NCBI GenBank assembly: GCA_009103225.1
Contig: RHPI01002533.1
Span: 1,890,527 to 1,954,526 of the forward strand
Length of the DNA stretch: 64,000 nt
Source: Chlorokybus atmophyticus
Lineage: Eukaryota; Streptophyta; Chlorokybophyceae; Chlorokybales; Chlorokybaceae
Direction: 5' to 3'
Part shown: one piece after another, positions 12,903 through 26,000 of the stretch
Numbering within the stretch: position 1 is the first letter of the stretch
Layout: each line of letters begins with the position of its first letter
Made by a program: the position numbers and the translations under genes
Notes under the pieces: model-generated
What the model was told of the DNA's origin: nothing
What the model saw: only the letters and a program-made list of their open reading frames with translations
The model's database searches: none

Positions 12903-15900
12903 CTAACAAAGACTTTGTTGTAAGTCATCAACCAAGGGCGATTTAGGGCTGACACACTTATGCACTCGCCAACTACACAGCACAAAAACTCGGTCAAGTT
13001 TTGCCAAAACTGTGTCGGGTGAGGGACTTGTGTACACGTATGGAAGCCTCTTATTTGCGCTGATCAGTTCCCCACTGGACCTGTCCGCACAATCGTCTTA
13101 TGATGACTCCGCAAAAGGCACCGGCAGTCTTAACTAGCACATCATACAATGTGCATGTGCTTACGGGAACTCCCAGTGAACGCTCACAAATGAGCAACAC
13201 TTAGTGAGCTTGCCACTCGACACTCAAAGACTGCACGCAGAGTGCAACAAGACGGCTGTTCCAAGACAACCACTTACACGCAACACCCAACTCCAATTGC
13301 TTGCCTGTACAGGCCAAGGGGCATCAGGCATCTCCGGACGAGGCAGTCGAACAGCTCACCATACATAACAAGATCGCCTCCTGCGATTCTATCGAACACC
13401 TCTTGTGGCAGCTTGACCTGCCACAAGAGGTGCCAACATTCAAGTCGTTGCGCCACATATTTGGACCATTTCAGCAAATGCCTCCAACACAAGCTCTCAC
13501 CTGTCGGATGCGGCTTGCAAACATGCTGCCAGCATCATGCTCCCTTTTCTTGCAAGCAAGTAAGCCGTGGTCTAGTCCAAGCAGCATGCGCAAGATCGTG
13601 TTAAGCTTCGGGTTGTAGAAAGTTTGACACAGCAAGGTGTCCGCTGTGTAGTTGCTGTAAACCATCCCCGCTGCAAACACGGCGTTGAGGGTGAAAGGCA
13701 CTGCTGCAATGTCCTTATCATAGGCCGCAGCACTAGTCAGGAACTTAATGTTGGGAGGGTGGTGCAAGTCAATGGTCACTAGTCCCTTGAAGTCCGGGAA
13801 ACGTTCTCGAAGGTATGCTTGAACCTACAGCCAGCGATGGGCTATGTTTGTGGAACAGCGCACATCATATATGTAAGTAGTAGTGTCTAAGTACCTCCAT
13901 GTATGTGAGTACAGCATCGCCATCCACGGCACGCTCCGACAAGATGTGCTCAGTTTGCATGTAAGTTCCCATTACGATTATGGTTGAGGCATAGCCAGCA
14001 CGCGCGCGTTCCAAGTCCGCAATGCGCATGGCGCTGCCTTGCAGGAACAGGCAGTTTGGGAAGTCTCGAAGCTCAGAAGCTGCATCCTCAGTGATATTGC
14101 TGCACAACAGTATCACAGGGAGCAGCAGCACTGCCTCTCTGCGACGCAGGCTTCTCAGTGTCTGCGTAGCATATTTTCTGTGATCAGCAAGTGTCAACAT
14201 CTTGAATGCTTCATCAGACACATGCAGAGCACTGCGTACCTGTAAGAACTCTCGTAGAGCCACAGGTATCCCGCAAAGTAATACATGGTCCTACAGTTAC
14301 AGAACACCGTATCAGTTCTTTGCTTCGTGTCCTACGCTGAGAACATTTGACGAGAAAACACTTGCCTCCAGCGTTGTCAAAGATTCAAGTCCCAACTCTT
14401 GCACAGTCGCTGGACAGTCTGTCGAGTCCCAGTCATGCATTGATAGATGGTCTCCAGCTTCAGCGTCGATTGCAGACGGCCCAGGAGTGGCAACTGTATG
14501 AATCACAGGCTTGAGAAGTTCCTCCGAGATCAACGTTTGAGAGAGTCGGTCTGTCATCCCCTCAACGCTGCTCAAGCTTGTAGCGATGAAGTATCCCACG
14601 TCGTTTGTACTTATCGTATACCTGCACAGCAAGTAACACTCTGATGCTGCCAACTTCAAGTTGGAGGGCCTCCTGCGGTAAACATTGCAGCAGAATGACT
14701 ACCAGTACTTGCAGTCGGGCTTACCCAACAGCAGGAATCTTGAGTATGTCTTCTGTACCATCCATGCCGCGTGTGCCTAGGGCAATCAGGCATGCTTCCG
14801 AGTATCTGAAGCATGCCATTGCGGCCTGCGTGGCATGTCCCATGTCACATGCCTAATACAATGTGAAAGCATGTTTACAGCAATACCTCCCGCATGCTCA
14901 GTCCCACTAGCTGTTGTGGCACAGTACAACGCAAAAGCTTCCTGGTTGCGCCAGTCGTGTACTCCCTGCGCCATTTATACTCTACTGCCGTCGCATCAAC
15001 GCCGCCCTGATTATGCCAGTTTGAGGGGCAGCTGCTGAGCAGGTTATGTACCATGGGTATCACGCCAGGGGAAATGGCATTAGACGCCAGCATATTGGCC
15101 TTAAAGTCCTCAGCACAGACCAGTTGGTCTGAAGCGTGCAGCGATTCTGCTGCCAGATGCCGATAGCGAGGCAGTGCCAGTTGCAGGTATACTGGCAGGG
15201 TGGGACAGAGCTTCTTGGCTGCCACAGCCTGCACAATGCCAGTAGTATGGCCATCATACCAGCAAGTGTAGGCTGCATGCATGTCTACAGTTACTTGCAG
15301 ACGCAGGCAGACACCAAGTTCAACTGACTTGCAACAGGCTCTTGGCATCGTAAAAAGCTGCATCTGCTGGTTTGGAATGGCGCTGGAAGAAGGCCTGATT
15401 GTCAGTACAAGCAACCAAGTCACACACAGCGTCCACCAACAACAGTACTCACCAGGTCGGTAAGGATGAACAGTGCAGCTGCCTGAGTCAACCTCAGCCG
15501 CTTCAACTCGGCATCATCATACGTATCTCCCTGAAAGTACTGCAGCGACTTATGGAAGGGACGCTCAACAAGCAGCTGCTTCACGTCATTGCTCGGCTCG
15601 TTGGGACCCATCACAGCGGTCTGCGGATGCACAGCTTGAGGCCTAGTTGATACCACACAATGACGATGTCTTAGTCCTGGTGACCAAGACTAATGACTCA
15701 TGTCGTACCATCTCAATTCGAGGAGCACCATGATCAGGATGATACAACTCCTTTAGAAAGCGCCGAAGTCTGGGTGCGTGCAGGTGCCCGCATATGACAG
15801 TGTGCTTCTTATCAGTTTTTCCTCCAACGAGAGTGTTGCTGGGTTGCGGCACTGATCCCCCATAATGCGGCTGGAATGCAACGTACGAGATGACGTCCGA

Positions 15901-17415
15901 CACCACCGTGGAGAACACGCCGATGCCTATGCATATCACGATGATGATGAGAACCTGTCCCAGCGGGCCGGTCGGCGTAATGTCGCCGTACCCGACAGTT
16001 GACATGGTCTCAACAGTGAAGTAAACGCTGCACATTGCAACAGGACAGCACAAAAGTGTGAGCAAAAGGCGTTTAGAGCAGACACTTGCCAACGACGTGT
16101 CACACATGCACGCTACATTACCTGTCATGAAACTGAAAAGTGGCGTCTTCAATTCCGTGCTGGTATCAACAGAAGCATTGCGTGTTAGCTCTCACGTTGG
16201 TTGCATGGCAATAACAACAGACTCCGCAAGTAGCGGGCTCACCAAGCCGACGGCATCGGGTAGAAGTTCGTTGAAGGCTAGAAGGTAAGATGAAAAGAGC
16301 AGCACTATCATTCCGCCCACTCCGCCCAGAGCTGCAAACTTGAAGAAACGAGCGTGTCTTGCGCGCGTGGCCATGGGCTCCGGAAGAGAATGATATACTT
16401 TGTACACTGGTCAAAGGCAAATGTTAATACAACAGTCTACAGGGTGTGGTTATTGTTCAACTCCTTTCCCACCCGCCCAATATGGCCGTTGCAACCGAGA
16501 CGCCCGCACAAAGTTGAAGGCGGCATTGAACTTGACAATGGAATTTTTGCTGCCAGTTGGCGAAACTCCAAGCGCGATGAACGGCAGCAGAAGCTGACAC
16601 ACCGCCAAGGTGGTTATCACTATAATAGCGGGGACAAAAGGCTATAGCAGCATACCATCAAGGCGTTTATCAGGTCAACCATGCCCTGGAAGCTTGGGTT
16701 GTAGGTGGATTTCTTATGCGTTCCTGCGCATGCCCGAGCAGACTGCGTGCATGTCGCTTAGTGAGTTTATACCAAACAGGTTGGGACAGAGATGCCGCTG
16801 ACCTCCAGTGTGTACATTAACGTGTATAGACTCCCAGTAAGTATGTCGGAATACCACAGCATGCTGAACTTATACCTGCAAATCGGAACATTCAGACTAA
16901 TTATGCAACTTGTCACAGCAGCTTGATGAACCACGCGCACTTACAGGTCTGCGACATAGTAAGAACCGATCGCAAACAGCAAATAGCCGACGACAGACAC
17001 AAGGAGCTGCAAGTAGTAGAGCATAGCAGGTTAGAGCTTACCACTAGCATGCACCATGACATAGCAATAGGCTTACCCAGACTAGTTTTATGCGAATGTG
17101 GTACCTTTCCAGCCTGTGCAACACAAAGGGCAAGGCTTGAGGACTACCCTATGCGTGCTTGCTGAACGACAACAAGATTTGCATGCGCACCCGATTGGTG
17201 GCAGTTTCATAAGACATCAATGCGGTTCCCTCTTACCAGTCCAGCATGCTGTGCAGATGGTGTCCGCCAATGCAACTACACTGTCTGTTGTGATGTTGAT
17301 GACCACCACTTGATTTCCTTATGTCAGGTATAGGATTGTGGCGGGGCTGCACCTGCCACAAGACAAGCGCTGAAAAGCTGCAGAAGCAACTTGTTTGACA
17401 ATCACTGGGGCGCAA
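12903..17415 (-). CDS. Slo-type six-TM potassium channel with two RCK domains (copy A)
   Basis: A K+-selective channel of the Slo/BK family in the plasma or an internal membrane. Exons read downward: about 17415-17235, 17113-17077, 17006-16945 and 16875-16803 (S1-S2), 16742-16656 (S3), 16593-16473 (S4), 16406-16243 (S5), 16159-16122, 16027-15709 (pore TVGYGDITPTG, S6, RCK1), 15620 to about 15450, a short uncertain exon near 15350, 15228-14887, 14825-14725, 14621-14366, 14290-14240 (second Rossmann start, DHVLLCG), 14161-13895, 13824-13501, 13417-13305 and 13080-12903. The C-terminus NKRLPYVYTSPSPDTVLAKLDRV is typical of Slo. No calcium bowl is present. Compared with copy B there are two extra introns (S1-S2 and S4-S5). 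Two introns use GC donors (ending exons at 14366 and 13305). The 5' end is uncertain: frame is open to 17415, but further upstream exons are possible. Confidence 0.85.
13397..13432. repeat. Perfect 15-bp inverted repeat across a 3' splice site
   Basis: CACCTCTTGTGGCAG (397-411), a six-base spacer and the exact complement CTGCCACAAGAGGTG (418-432). On the minus strand the acceptor AG of the penultimate intron of channel copy A lies at the end of the first arm. The second arm is the start of the exon (coding VKLPQEV). Confidence 0.85.
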
Positions 17416-18079
17416 TCAGCTGTCTTTAGCTTAACGACCACACAGGCATGGCTGCAGGGCTGCATGGTTGCATGGCTATTAGCAAGCAAATCGTACGAGC
17501 TGACTAATGCACGAGACTGCCAAACACACACTGAGCTGCGCATTGAATCCATCCATGATTATCCATGTTAATAGAGGTTGCTTTGAAACATAAGCAGCGT
17601 ACCCGCTTGAACGAAAGGCAGCTCCACAGCTGATCCCTCCACAGCTGGGCTTGCTGGCTGCCATGGCCGTTCACTGAGGAGGCAAGCGCTGCTGCCCTTT
17701 CCATGCTTGCAGGCAGCTTGCCCTAAACCATTGCCAGGAAGCTTGCAAGAACGACCTGCCGACACAAACTGCTCATCCTCTCCTCCAGCGTCCTGCTGCC
17801 TGTTGGTTCCCCGGGCAGCTTATGTCACAGGCTTAGGCACGGGCTAAGATCCAAGTGCCAGCTCGACCCACAAGCCTGCCTCAGGGCTGATGATTCTAAT
17901 TGTTTTGCAACAGGTTTGCCTCCCGCACGGCCTTGGCTCAGCAGCTGCTGTCACAACCAAACCACAACAGCCACAACGACAAGCAGAGCTCTTGATCAAG
18001 CCTACTTTGTGTGCATGCTTTCTCAGCAGGCATGCATGCCACCAGCGCTAATCCCAGCAGACCCTCCACCTCATCCGCT

Positions 18080-18120
<41 letters not shown>

Positions 18121-19021
18121 TTCCACAAAAGGCTGCCCCACAGCGCCTAGGCACGCTGCAGCTACACATATTGAGTGCAATACAGCACTGCTGCGGCAAC
18201 TCAGCCGAGCCTTTGATGTTTTGCGACACTGTGGCTGGCATGACACTAAAAGCTGCGTGAGGCATGCGCATGCAAAGCTTATCACATGCGTGTGCATGGC
18301 CTGGTGCAAAACGCACCAGTGCGTAACTGCGTGCGTGCGTGTATGTACGTTCATGTGTACGGGCTTACATGCATGTAATAATGCATGTAACAATAATAAT
18401 GGTGATATCGCACGCATTAGTTGGCACATTCGTAGGCATTGCACTTGCTGTGTTTGAGCGTCACAACTCTGGCTTGGGCCAATTAATAGCATACCTGCGC
18501 AGCAGCGCTGCGTGCGGGTTCGGGTTGATTGCGCAGACACACATAGCGTGGCGTAAAGCATAGCCCCTCAGCATAGCCATACAGCTTGCATCCAACCCAA
18601 GGTTATACAAGACTTGTCCGTATGTGTGCGCAAACTGTCACTTAGAAAACGGACATCGCAAGTATAAAACACACGCATGCAGGCACACCGACGCATTTGT
18701 GACGCTTAAGGTCTGCATGCTAGCGCTGTCAACTTATTGTGTGTTGCCAAGGCATGCTGTGTACATAAGTCCAAAACACTACTGTGTGAGCATAAGCATC
18801 GACTGCATCCCAGGCTGTGTCCACCTTAGTTTGCAAGTTTTAACACCAGTAGCGTATGTATAGTATACATAGCTGCATACGACTGCAGCTATCAGTGGTT
18901 GGATCGCAGCTCATTTTTGCGCACAGGCAGCTGCGATATCGTCTCGCCTTCATTCCAAGCAAAGTCTCTCAGCGTCTGCAATTCGGTGGTACACGTCCAA
19001 TCAAACTACCGGTACTAATGC
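17416..19021. other. Gene-poor spacer with a CCG microsatellite
   Basis: This spacer contains a (CCG)n run at about 18075-18120 and otherwise mixed sequence without a supportable gene. It may hold upstream exons or the promoter of channel copy A (-). Poly-Ala and poly-Pro frames here are products of the CCG run. Confidence 0.5.
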
Positions 19022-19575
19022 TCAGCGGCAGCTTTGACTCAGTACTACTAGTACCTTCATTGCTCTATGCAAACCTTGTGTGGCCCACACCTTGCCCTCA
19101 GCAGCACTGTACTGCTCTGTGATGTCCGCCTCACGCCTCGGTTTGTAAAGGCTACGCATAACACAAGCAAAGTTGAGCTCAGTACTTGACACAGCAGCAT
19201 TTGTAGCTTGAGAGACGCAAGCAAGTTGTAATGCATGCATTCGAGCTTACTGAACGTCAGGATTGACGGCGAGCTGCCTGCTGCCCACATAGATCCCAAG
19301 GCCAAGCACCGAGCTCACCAGACACCCCATCCCAGCGATCTGTTTCCTGAACAAGCAGGAAGGGGTGTGTGACCAAGGGGAGAGGAAGCAGGTCGGTTCG
19401 CACGTTAGCAAGCTGCAGGCATTATAATTATTATTATTTCCAAACACTGTCTTTTCTACGTTGTGAAAGTGTTGCTACGTTAACGCACAAGAGAACACAC
19501 CTCACGGCCGTCGGCGCCGAGTGCCCTTCTAAGAACGCTCCTGCTGGCCGTGTGCGCAGCAACACTTGCAGCCAT
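19022..19575 (-). CDS. B12D / MLRQ (NDUFA4)-like small protein
   Basis: Three exons (19575-19501, 19339-19251, 19151-19022) join in phase to 97 aa. The N-terminus MAASVAAHTASRSVLRRALG is basic and Ser/Ala-rich, like a mitochondrial presequence. A single membrane segment, MGCLVSSVLGLGIYVGSRQL, follows. After it comes NPDVHLYKPRREADITEQYSAAEGKVWATQGLHRAM split over an exon junction; it matches the order of the B12D motif (NPDVRV.KENR...EG.KY..HGLR). Plant B12D proteins are annotated as a complex I or cytochrome oxidase-associated MLRQ-like subunit. The length fits the family (about 90 aa). The gene is divergent from the RETICULATA-related gene, with about 430 bp between the starts. The final exon could end earlier at a GT after ..HRAMK, so the last 10 residues are uncertain. 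Confidence 0.65.
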
Positions 19576-20003
19576 CTTCCTAGGGCGGTACCCAACCACC
19601 AGTGTTAGAAGTCAAGCTGTGCGTTGCAAGCAGCTGCACCAAGCGCCACTCAAGCTCTGCACTGTTGAAGCTTGCCAACACTTATTCTCACAAGCCTTGC
19701 TGCAATACAAAGACTCCAACACTCGCAATTGCCGCTCCTCCTGGTATGCAGCATGGCGGCTGGTGCCAATTGCGCTGCTGCGCAGTTGAGTATGCCGCAC
19801 GTCGCCATCACCGCCGCCCCTGCGAGATGGCGTGCATGGCGTGCATGGTCAGACGCGAAAGGGTGTCACACAAGCACGGCGCCAGTCTGACGACACTAGC
19901 TGAGCCTTCCCTCGATAACTGCATACAGTACGGGTATGGACATAACGACCCATTGATGTACGCACCGTGACGACAGCATTTCGCAACAAGGCTTTCCCGC
20001 GCA

Positions 20004-21477
20004 ATGGCCGCTGGGGCGGCGGCGGCGGCGGCGGCCGCGTCGGCGTCGCTGGCGTCGCCAACGACGTCCTCATCGTCGTCAGCGGTGTGTCTGTACAGAG
20101 GACACGACAGGAGTCCCAACCAGAGGAGTAGGTTGCAGCCAGGCGCTGGCTTGGGCAGGCATGGCGGCGGCGGCGGCGGCAAGCGGCGCCTGGTGTGCAG
20201 GGCGCTCTCCGCCGACGCCGCCACAGCGTATGACGGCGGCAAGGGCGGCGATGAGGGGGGCAATGGGAAAGGTCATGGTGGTTCGGGGCGGGGCGGAGGA
20301 GGAGGGGGAGGCGCTGGCGACGACGCTCGCAGCGCACGAAACAGGAACTCACTGTTAGGGTTGCTCTCGCAAGGATGGGAGGACAGAGTTAGGGCTGACC
20401 CCTCCTTTGCCTTCAAAGTGCTTGTTGAGCAGGTGAAGCTGTGAGTCGCGCTGTCAAGCTACTTGCTCAATGCACCACGTAACTACTGCATCTGTGCGTG
20501 CTGGTTGGTCAACATGCATGATATGTCAGTGCATTGACATCGCTTCACACATCATATAACAGAGTGACAGCACTGATAGTCACAATGCCGGTTGGACGTT
20601 GAAATGCTCTTGCCATAATAACTGACATAATTGACATGACACTTGATGCTTACGTGTGCAGGTTATCGGTGTGTCGGCATGCGTTATTGGCGACATGTCA
20701 GCTCGCCCCAATTTTGGTTTGAATGTAAGCGCAGTGATTGGCAGCATGCAGCGTTGCATGTTGAACTCCAGCAGCTGAAGCATGTGGAGCGTGTTGCAGC
20801 GTTACAGATTACATCTGACCTTGCGCTTGCAGGAACTTGATTTTGTGTTCTCCACGATGGTGGTGGGGTCAATTTTGAACTTTACGCTCATGTACATGCT
20901 CGCACCAACTGGCGCCAGCAGCTCACTTCTGCCTGGCATTTTCGCCAAATGCCCACCAGGTGCTTGAGTGAATGTACTCTTGTCTCCCTGCTTTCCGCCC
21001 TGGCAATTGGTATGTTACAAGTTGAGTTATTCCATTGGCCAATTGTGTGTAACCAGTGATGCATGCGCAGGGCACATGTTTGAGCCGGGTGCTTACACCA
21101 TTGGTCAGCGGGCTGGCACGTGTTTGTACAAGGGGGTACAGTTTGCACTGGTAGGGTTGGTTGCTGGAGTAGCCGGCACGGCGCTGTCAAATGCTCTGTT
21201 GGATGTCCGCAAGAAACTAAATCCCAACTTCAAGTCGAACAACGAGAACCCGCCTCTCCTTCTCAATGCGTACGCGTGGGCTCTGCATATGGGCATCAGC
21301 TCCAATCTCAGATACCAAGGGTTGAATGGTTTTGACCTGGCGATGACAAGGCGCCTGAGTCCTCAGATGTTCAGACCCATTGCCATTGCCATACGCACTG
21401 CCAACAATGTGCTTGGGGGCGTCTCTTTCTCAGTACTCGCGCGGTGGACTGGAGCGCAGAAGTCTGCCACGGAATGA
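20004..21477 (+). CDS. RETICULATA-related (DUF3411) chloroplast membrane protein
   Basis: Four exons (20004-20432, 20662-20724, 20833-20959, 21071-21477) give 341 aa, all phases closing. RETICULATA family members are plastid envelope proteins linked to leaf mesophyll development and plastid metabolism in plants; their biochemical role is unsettled. The N-terminal ~100 residues are Ala/Ser/Gly-rich with few acids (MAAGAAAAAAAASASLAS) and look like a transit peptide. The core runs FKVLVEQVIGVSACVIGD, ELDFVFSTMVVGSILNFTLM, then a glycine-rich hydrophobic segment FALVGLVAGVAGTALSNALL, then LLLNAYAWALHMGISSNLRYQ and a last hydrophobic helix around AIAIRTANNVLGGVSFSVLA. This is the order in the family. 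It lies between the two channel genes on the opposite strand. The chosen ATG precedes the whole transit-like leader. Confidence 0.85.
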
Positions 21478-23055
21478 CATGATAATGGCTGAAAAGTCTG
21501 TTAGAATACTCAGCAACATCAACAGGTTGGGCAGCATCGGCGCTGCTTTTGGCCTCAGCTGACTGACTGCTTCAAGCCGTTTGGTCGCCTGCGTGTGCAT
21601 GGCGGCATTTGAACTGGTCTGTGGTGTCATACGTGTGTGACGTGTGTCATACGTAGGTATAAGCCTTGGAAGGACACTGCCACTGCCCTGGTGCTCTAGC
21701 AGTGCGCGTCAGCGAAGTGAGGCTGCATGACAACAAGTCATTGGTGGAGTGGGGGTCTTGTGGTATGTGCATCTCAATCTTGCTGATGCATCCCATGTGC
21801 GCTTTACCTGATTGTGCTTGATATGGTCTTGGTGCCATGGGTTGATGTGTGCGTCACTATGATGTGCAGTGAATCAAGGGCGCTATTGCACCCATGCCAT
21901 GTACGCTCAGCATTTGTTCAGCATGGTTGTCATTCTCATGTACCAACGAGCATCACAAGCACCTTTGTGACACACCGTACCATACCCCTTATATACATGC
22001 ACAACCACCGGGTATAACTACTCTCGCATACCTCACCTATCCCTTCACTAGTCACACTCCTACTACCCCAACCCGTTAGTAATGCAAGCACACATACCCC
22101 ACACACCCCTTTCTGTACATTCACAGTTTTGATGACCCTGCACTATGTGCAGCTGTGTGACCGCAGTGGGGTGTTTGTTGCGCTCTTCTCATCAAACACT
22201 AATGTTTCAACCAGAGCAAAATCTTCTACTTGTGTGTGATGAGATATATGGGGCAACAGGCGAGCGTGTTGGCCCACACATCTAAGTGTGAGCAACAGGC
22301 GTGGTGATGGACTCGTGTAAATTTGTTGTAGTCTTCTGACGTGCTACTTGTCTGCAGTCGCAATCCATCTGTTCATGCGGTCAGTTGTGTAAGAGACCAT
22401 TGCTCATAACACCATCGGGTCATGTACTTCACGGTGATCATTGTTGCAACTGGGACGGCAAGTTGCAAGTCGATGTTATGCACAACAACAGTATGGAGAT
22501 TCATCAAACCCACCACCTATTCGGCTGGTGATGTGAGCAGTAACCAAGCACAGACATCCATTGTCAGCACAAGAAGCATGCTAGCAAAACTACTTTAGTT
22601 TAGTGTAGTATACTCAAAGATAGCATACTACGGAGCCGGTTTGACACAGGTGGGAAACGCACCCGGAATTCTGGAATGCGGACAACAACATTGCGCTTGA
22701 AACTTCCAGCCAACCATGGGATGTTAGGCCCGACCGTGCAGCACTCCACAAGTGATCTACCTTCTCGACCTCATGTTGCTTGCCAACTATAGCACCTAGC
22801 GAGAACATTTGTACACAGCTGCTGACTGTACACAGCTTCTGATTAGTGTAACTGCTGCTTGTCGCAGCAAACACAGGCTCCGGACCTTCCACAGGTAACA
22901 TAAGCCGTCACCACCAGGAGAGGCAGGTTCTACCAATAATTGGATGTCAGCGTTGGGGTAGAATGATGGCTGCTGTAATGTTATGCTCACGTATGTACTA
23001 CTTCGCGCACAAATACTTGCGGCAGTAGGCTCTCAGCGTTGCTAACAAGTATTAG
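21478..23055. other. Convergent intergenic region
   Basis: This region lies between the RETICULATA-related gene (+) and the 3' end of channel copy B (-). I see no supportable gene. Short frames here lack homology and splice support. Confidence 0.5.
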
Positions 23056-26000
23056 CTACTTGCTGCCATGATATGTGACCCGGCGACTGGCTAGCACGAA
23101 GATACGGTCATCCTCCGCCAACACTGTACTTGGCTCAGGGTTTGTAGAAACGTAAGGAAGCCTTTTGTTCTCACCTATCCACTCTCCAGAACACCTGACC
23201 CCAACATATGGTCAGAGTGAAGTTGCTGATATGTGTGAGGGACGCACACATGCAGTAACTACGATTGAAGCACCAGCACGCAATGCCTCTCATAGGTGCA
23301 TCAGACACTGCAATTTTGCTAACCTGTACAGCCCAAATGGCATGATGGACCTCAGGGTGAGGTACTCAAAGAGCTCGCCATAAGTTACGGGGTTCCCGGT
23401 GTCCGCTTTCAACCTATTGCGTACTTCACTCGGAAGAACTATCTGTGGTGACATGTGGAAGGTGAGCTCATGACAGTGTATGCACATGCTCATGATGGTC
23501 CTCACGGAGAGCAAGCACTACACTACTTGTTGACACTCAATGTCTGACCTGTCGGATGCGACTCTCGAGCACGCCATCACCATCGCGCTCTGACTCTTTT
23601 GGAACCGTGGCCCAGTCCAAACCCAGCAGTACGCGCAAGATGGTATTGAGATGATGATTGTAAAAAGTCTGGCACAGCAAGGCGTCTGTGGTGTAGTTGC
23701 TGTAGACCATTCCTGCTGCGAACAAGGCGTTCATCGTGAACGGGACTGATGTGTCTGCACTGTATGACATCGCGCTGGTAAGGTACTTAATGTTTGGCGG
23801 AGAGCACAGTTCAATCGTCACTGAGCCCTTGAAGTCTTTAATGCGCAGCTTCAGATACGCTTGCAACTGTGGTGACAGAACACGATCAACTTGCAACACA
23901 CGCTACTAACATTGGTGCGCACCTACAAACACACAAGCAGAGAGCCGTACATACCTCCATGTATGTCAGAAGGGCGGTATTATCGATGTCACTATCAGAG
24001 ATCCCATCACCCGCTTCAGGAAAAGATGCAATAATGATGATGTTGGATGCGTGACCAGCACGCGCCCGCTCCAAGTCCACAAATCGAAGGGGGCTGCCTT
24101 CAAGAAACTGACAACCTGGAAATTCGTCCAGCATGGACTCGCCATCCTCGGGAATCTTGTTGCTCAAGAAGACAACCGGAAGCAGAAGCTGCGTCTCTCT
24201 GTCGTCCAAGCTTCTCAAAGTCTGTGCCCAACATAAGCATGTGCACATGAGCCCAATGATGATGACAGCTATTATGTGTAGAAGCGTCATGTTATGTGTA
24301 CCTGAAGAAATTCGCGGAGAGCTGCTGGCACTCCACACACCAAGATATGTCCCTACACATTGATAAGAACAGGCCGTGTGAGGCTATGAGTGGGCTATGA
24401 GTTGTATCTGACAGTTGCAAAGCAGCCGACGAAGCTGGTGCGCAAGGAACCAACTTGGAACTGTTGGCACACCTCAATTTTAGTTGAAGCCTCATCGACA
24501 TCGTCCAACACCTCGTAGCCTGCAGATGACGGGCCCCTTGCAACGCAGTTGTGCCTCAAGACGAAGTCAGCTCCTGATTCAATGCTCTTCATTGATGGTC
24601 CATTCTCGTCGCTTGTTTGCTGTACGTATTTCAGCACGTCTGGCGTCAACAAATCCTTCAACTTCTCAATGTCGCCAACAGATTCGGCGATGAAATATCC
24701 CATATCGCCTTCCTTCAACCTATACCTGTAAGGCAGTCACTGCATCAAAACTCTGTTGCTGTGAGATGCCCGCAAGCTCATGCACAGCTGGTGCTTCTAT
24801 GCAACACGTGCGTGCGGGCGGGCGGTTATATGTGCGCGTGGACGTGCGCGCGTGTGTGTGAATTTCTTGTCAGCCTTACCCATCTGCAGGGAACATGATG
24901 ATGTCTTCAGCTTCATCCTCAGTGCAAGTGCCTATCGCGAACAGGCACGTCTCCGAGGTCTTGAAGCAAGCCAACGCAGCCTGCCAGCAATGTTTTCTTA
25001 AGATACACAGAAAAGCAAGGTACAACGCTTAATGGTAGCCAAAACAGGTACCTCTTTCAAGGTCATATTCACAAGCTGCGATGGCAGCGGTGAGCGATAC
25101 AACTCCTCATTGACCCCCCGCGAGTAAGCAATGCGCCACTCGTCTGTTTCGCCCTTTTCGCCCTTGTCAGCTAAGGACGCCAACTCCTTGAAGTCCGGGG
25201 CGCTGCTGCTCAACAAGCTGTGTACCATGGCTATGACACCCGGACAGATGGCATTAGATGCAAGCATGTTGGCTTTAAACTCCTCAATGCAAATCAACTG
25301 GTCCGGAGGGTTCTCTGCCAATGAAGCCAGGTGCCTGTAGCGCGGGAGCGCCAGCTGCAGGTAGACGGGGACTGTCGGGCAATGCTTCTTCGCTGCAACG
25401 GCCTGCAACAACGCAAACCAAGTCGTGATTACCCTTCACAGTCCTCCTCCAACAACAATGTGTCTTTGAGTTGGATGTTTCTCATGTACTCACCAGGAAC
25501 AGGCTGTTGACATCCAAGCCTTCTGCAGCTTGTGGGGAATACTGCAGCCCAACACGGTATGTCAGCCATGAGCTTGCAAGCAGTAAAGGACGCTACCCAC
25601 ATTCGCATACCGGATCTGTAAGGACGAAGACAGCAGAAGCCTCACTTAGCAGTATCCGCTTCAGATCCCCATCTTGCGAAGGCACACCCAGGAAATACCG
25701 CGCGAGCCTGAAGAAGGCGCGCTCAGCAAGCAGCTGCTTCAAGTCATCACCGGGTTCTTCAGGGCCCATCATAACAGCCTACGCACAAGTTGCACGCATT
25801 GACTTTGGTCTCTACTTCACAAAGAACCATAGAGTGTACCACTTAACCAGGAGGACATGCCTTACCGATACGGATGAAAGATCGCCATGATCAGGATGAT
25901 AAAACTCTTCAAGGAAGCGGCGAACTTTGGACGGTTGCAAGTCTCCAACAATGACAATGTGGCTTCTATTCAACTTCTGCCCGGTGAAGATGTTTCGGCG

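Noticed and set aside
13397-13432. Rho-independent terminator
   Set aside because: Inside a eukaryotic gene at an exon boundary, with no T run.
17938-18561. 207-codon frame on the minus strand
   Set aside because: Contains a poly-Ala run from the CCG microsatellite and Cys/His-rich filler; no homology.
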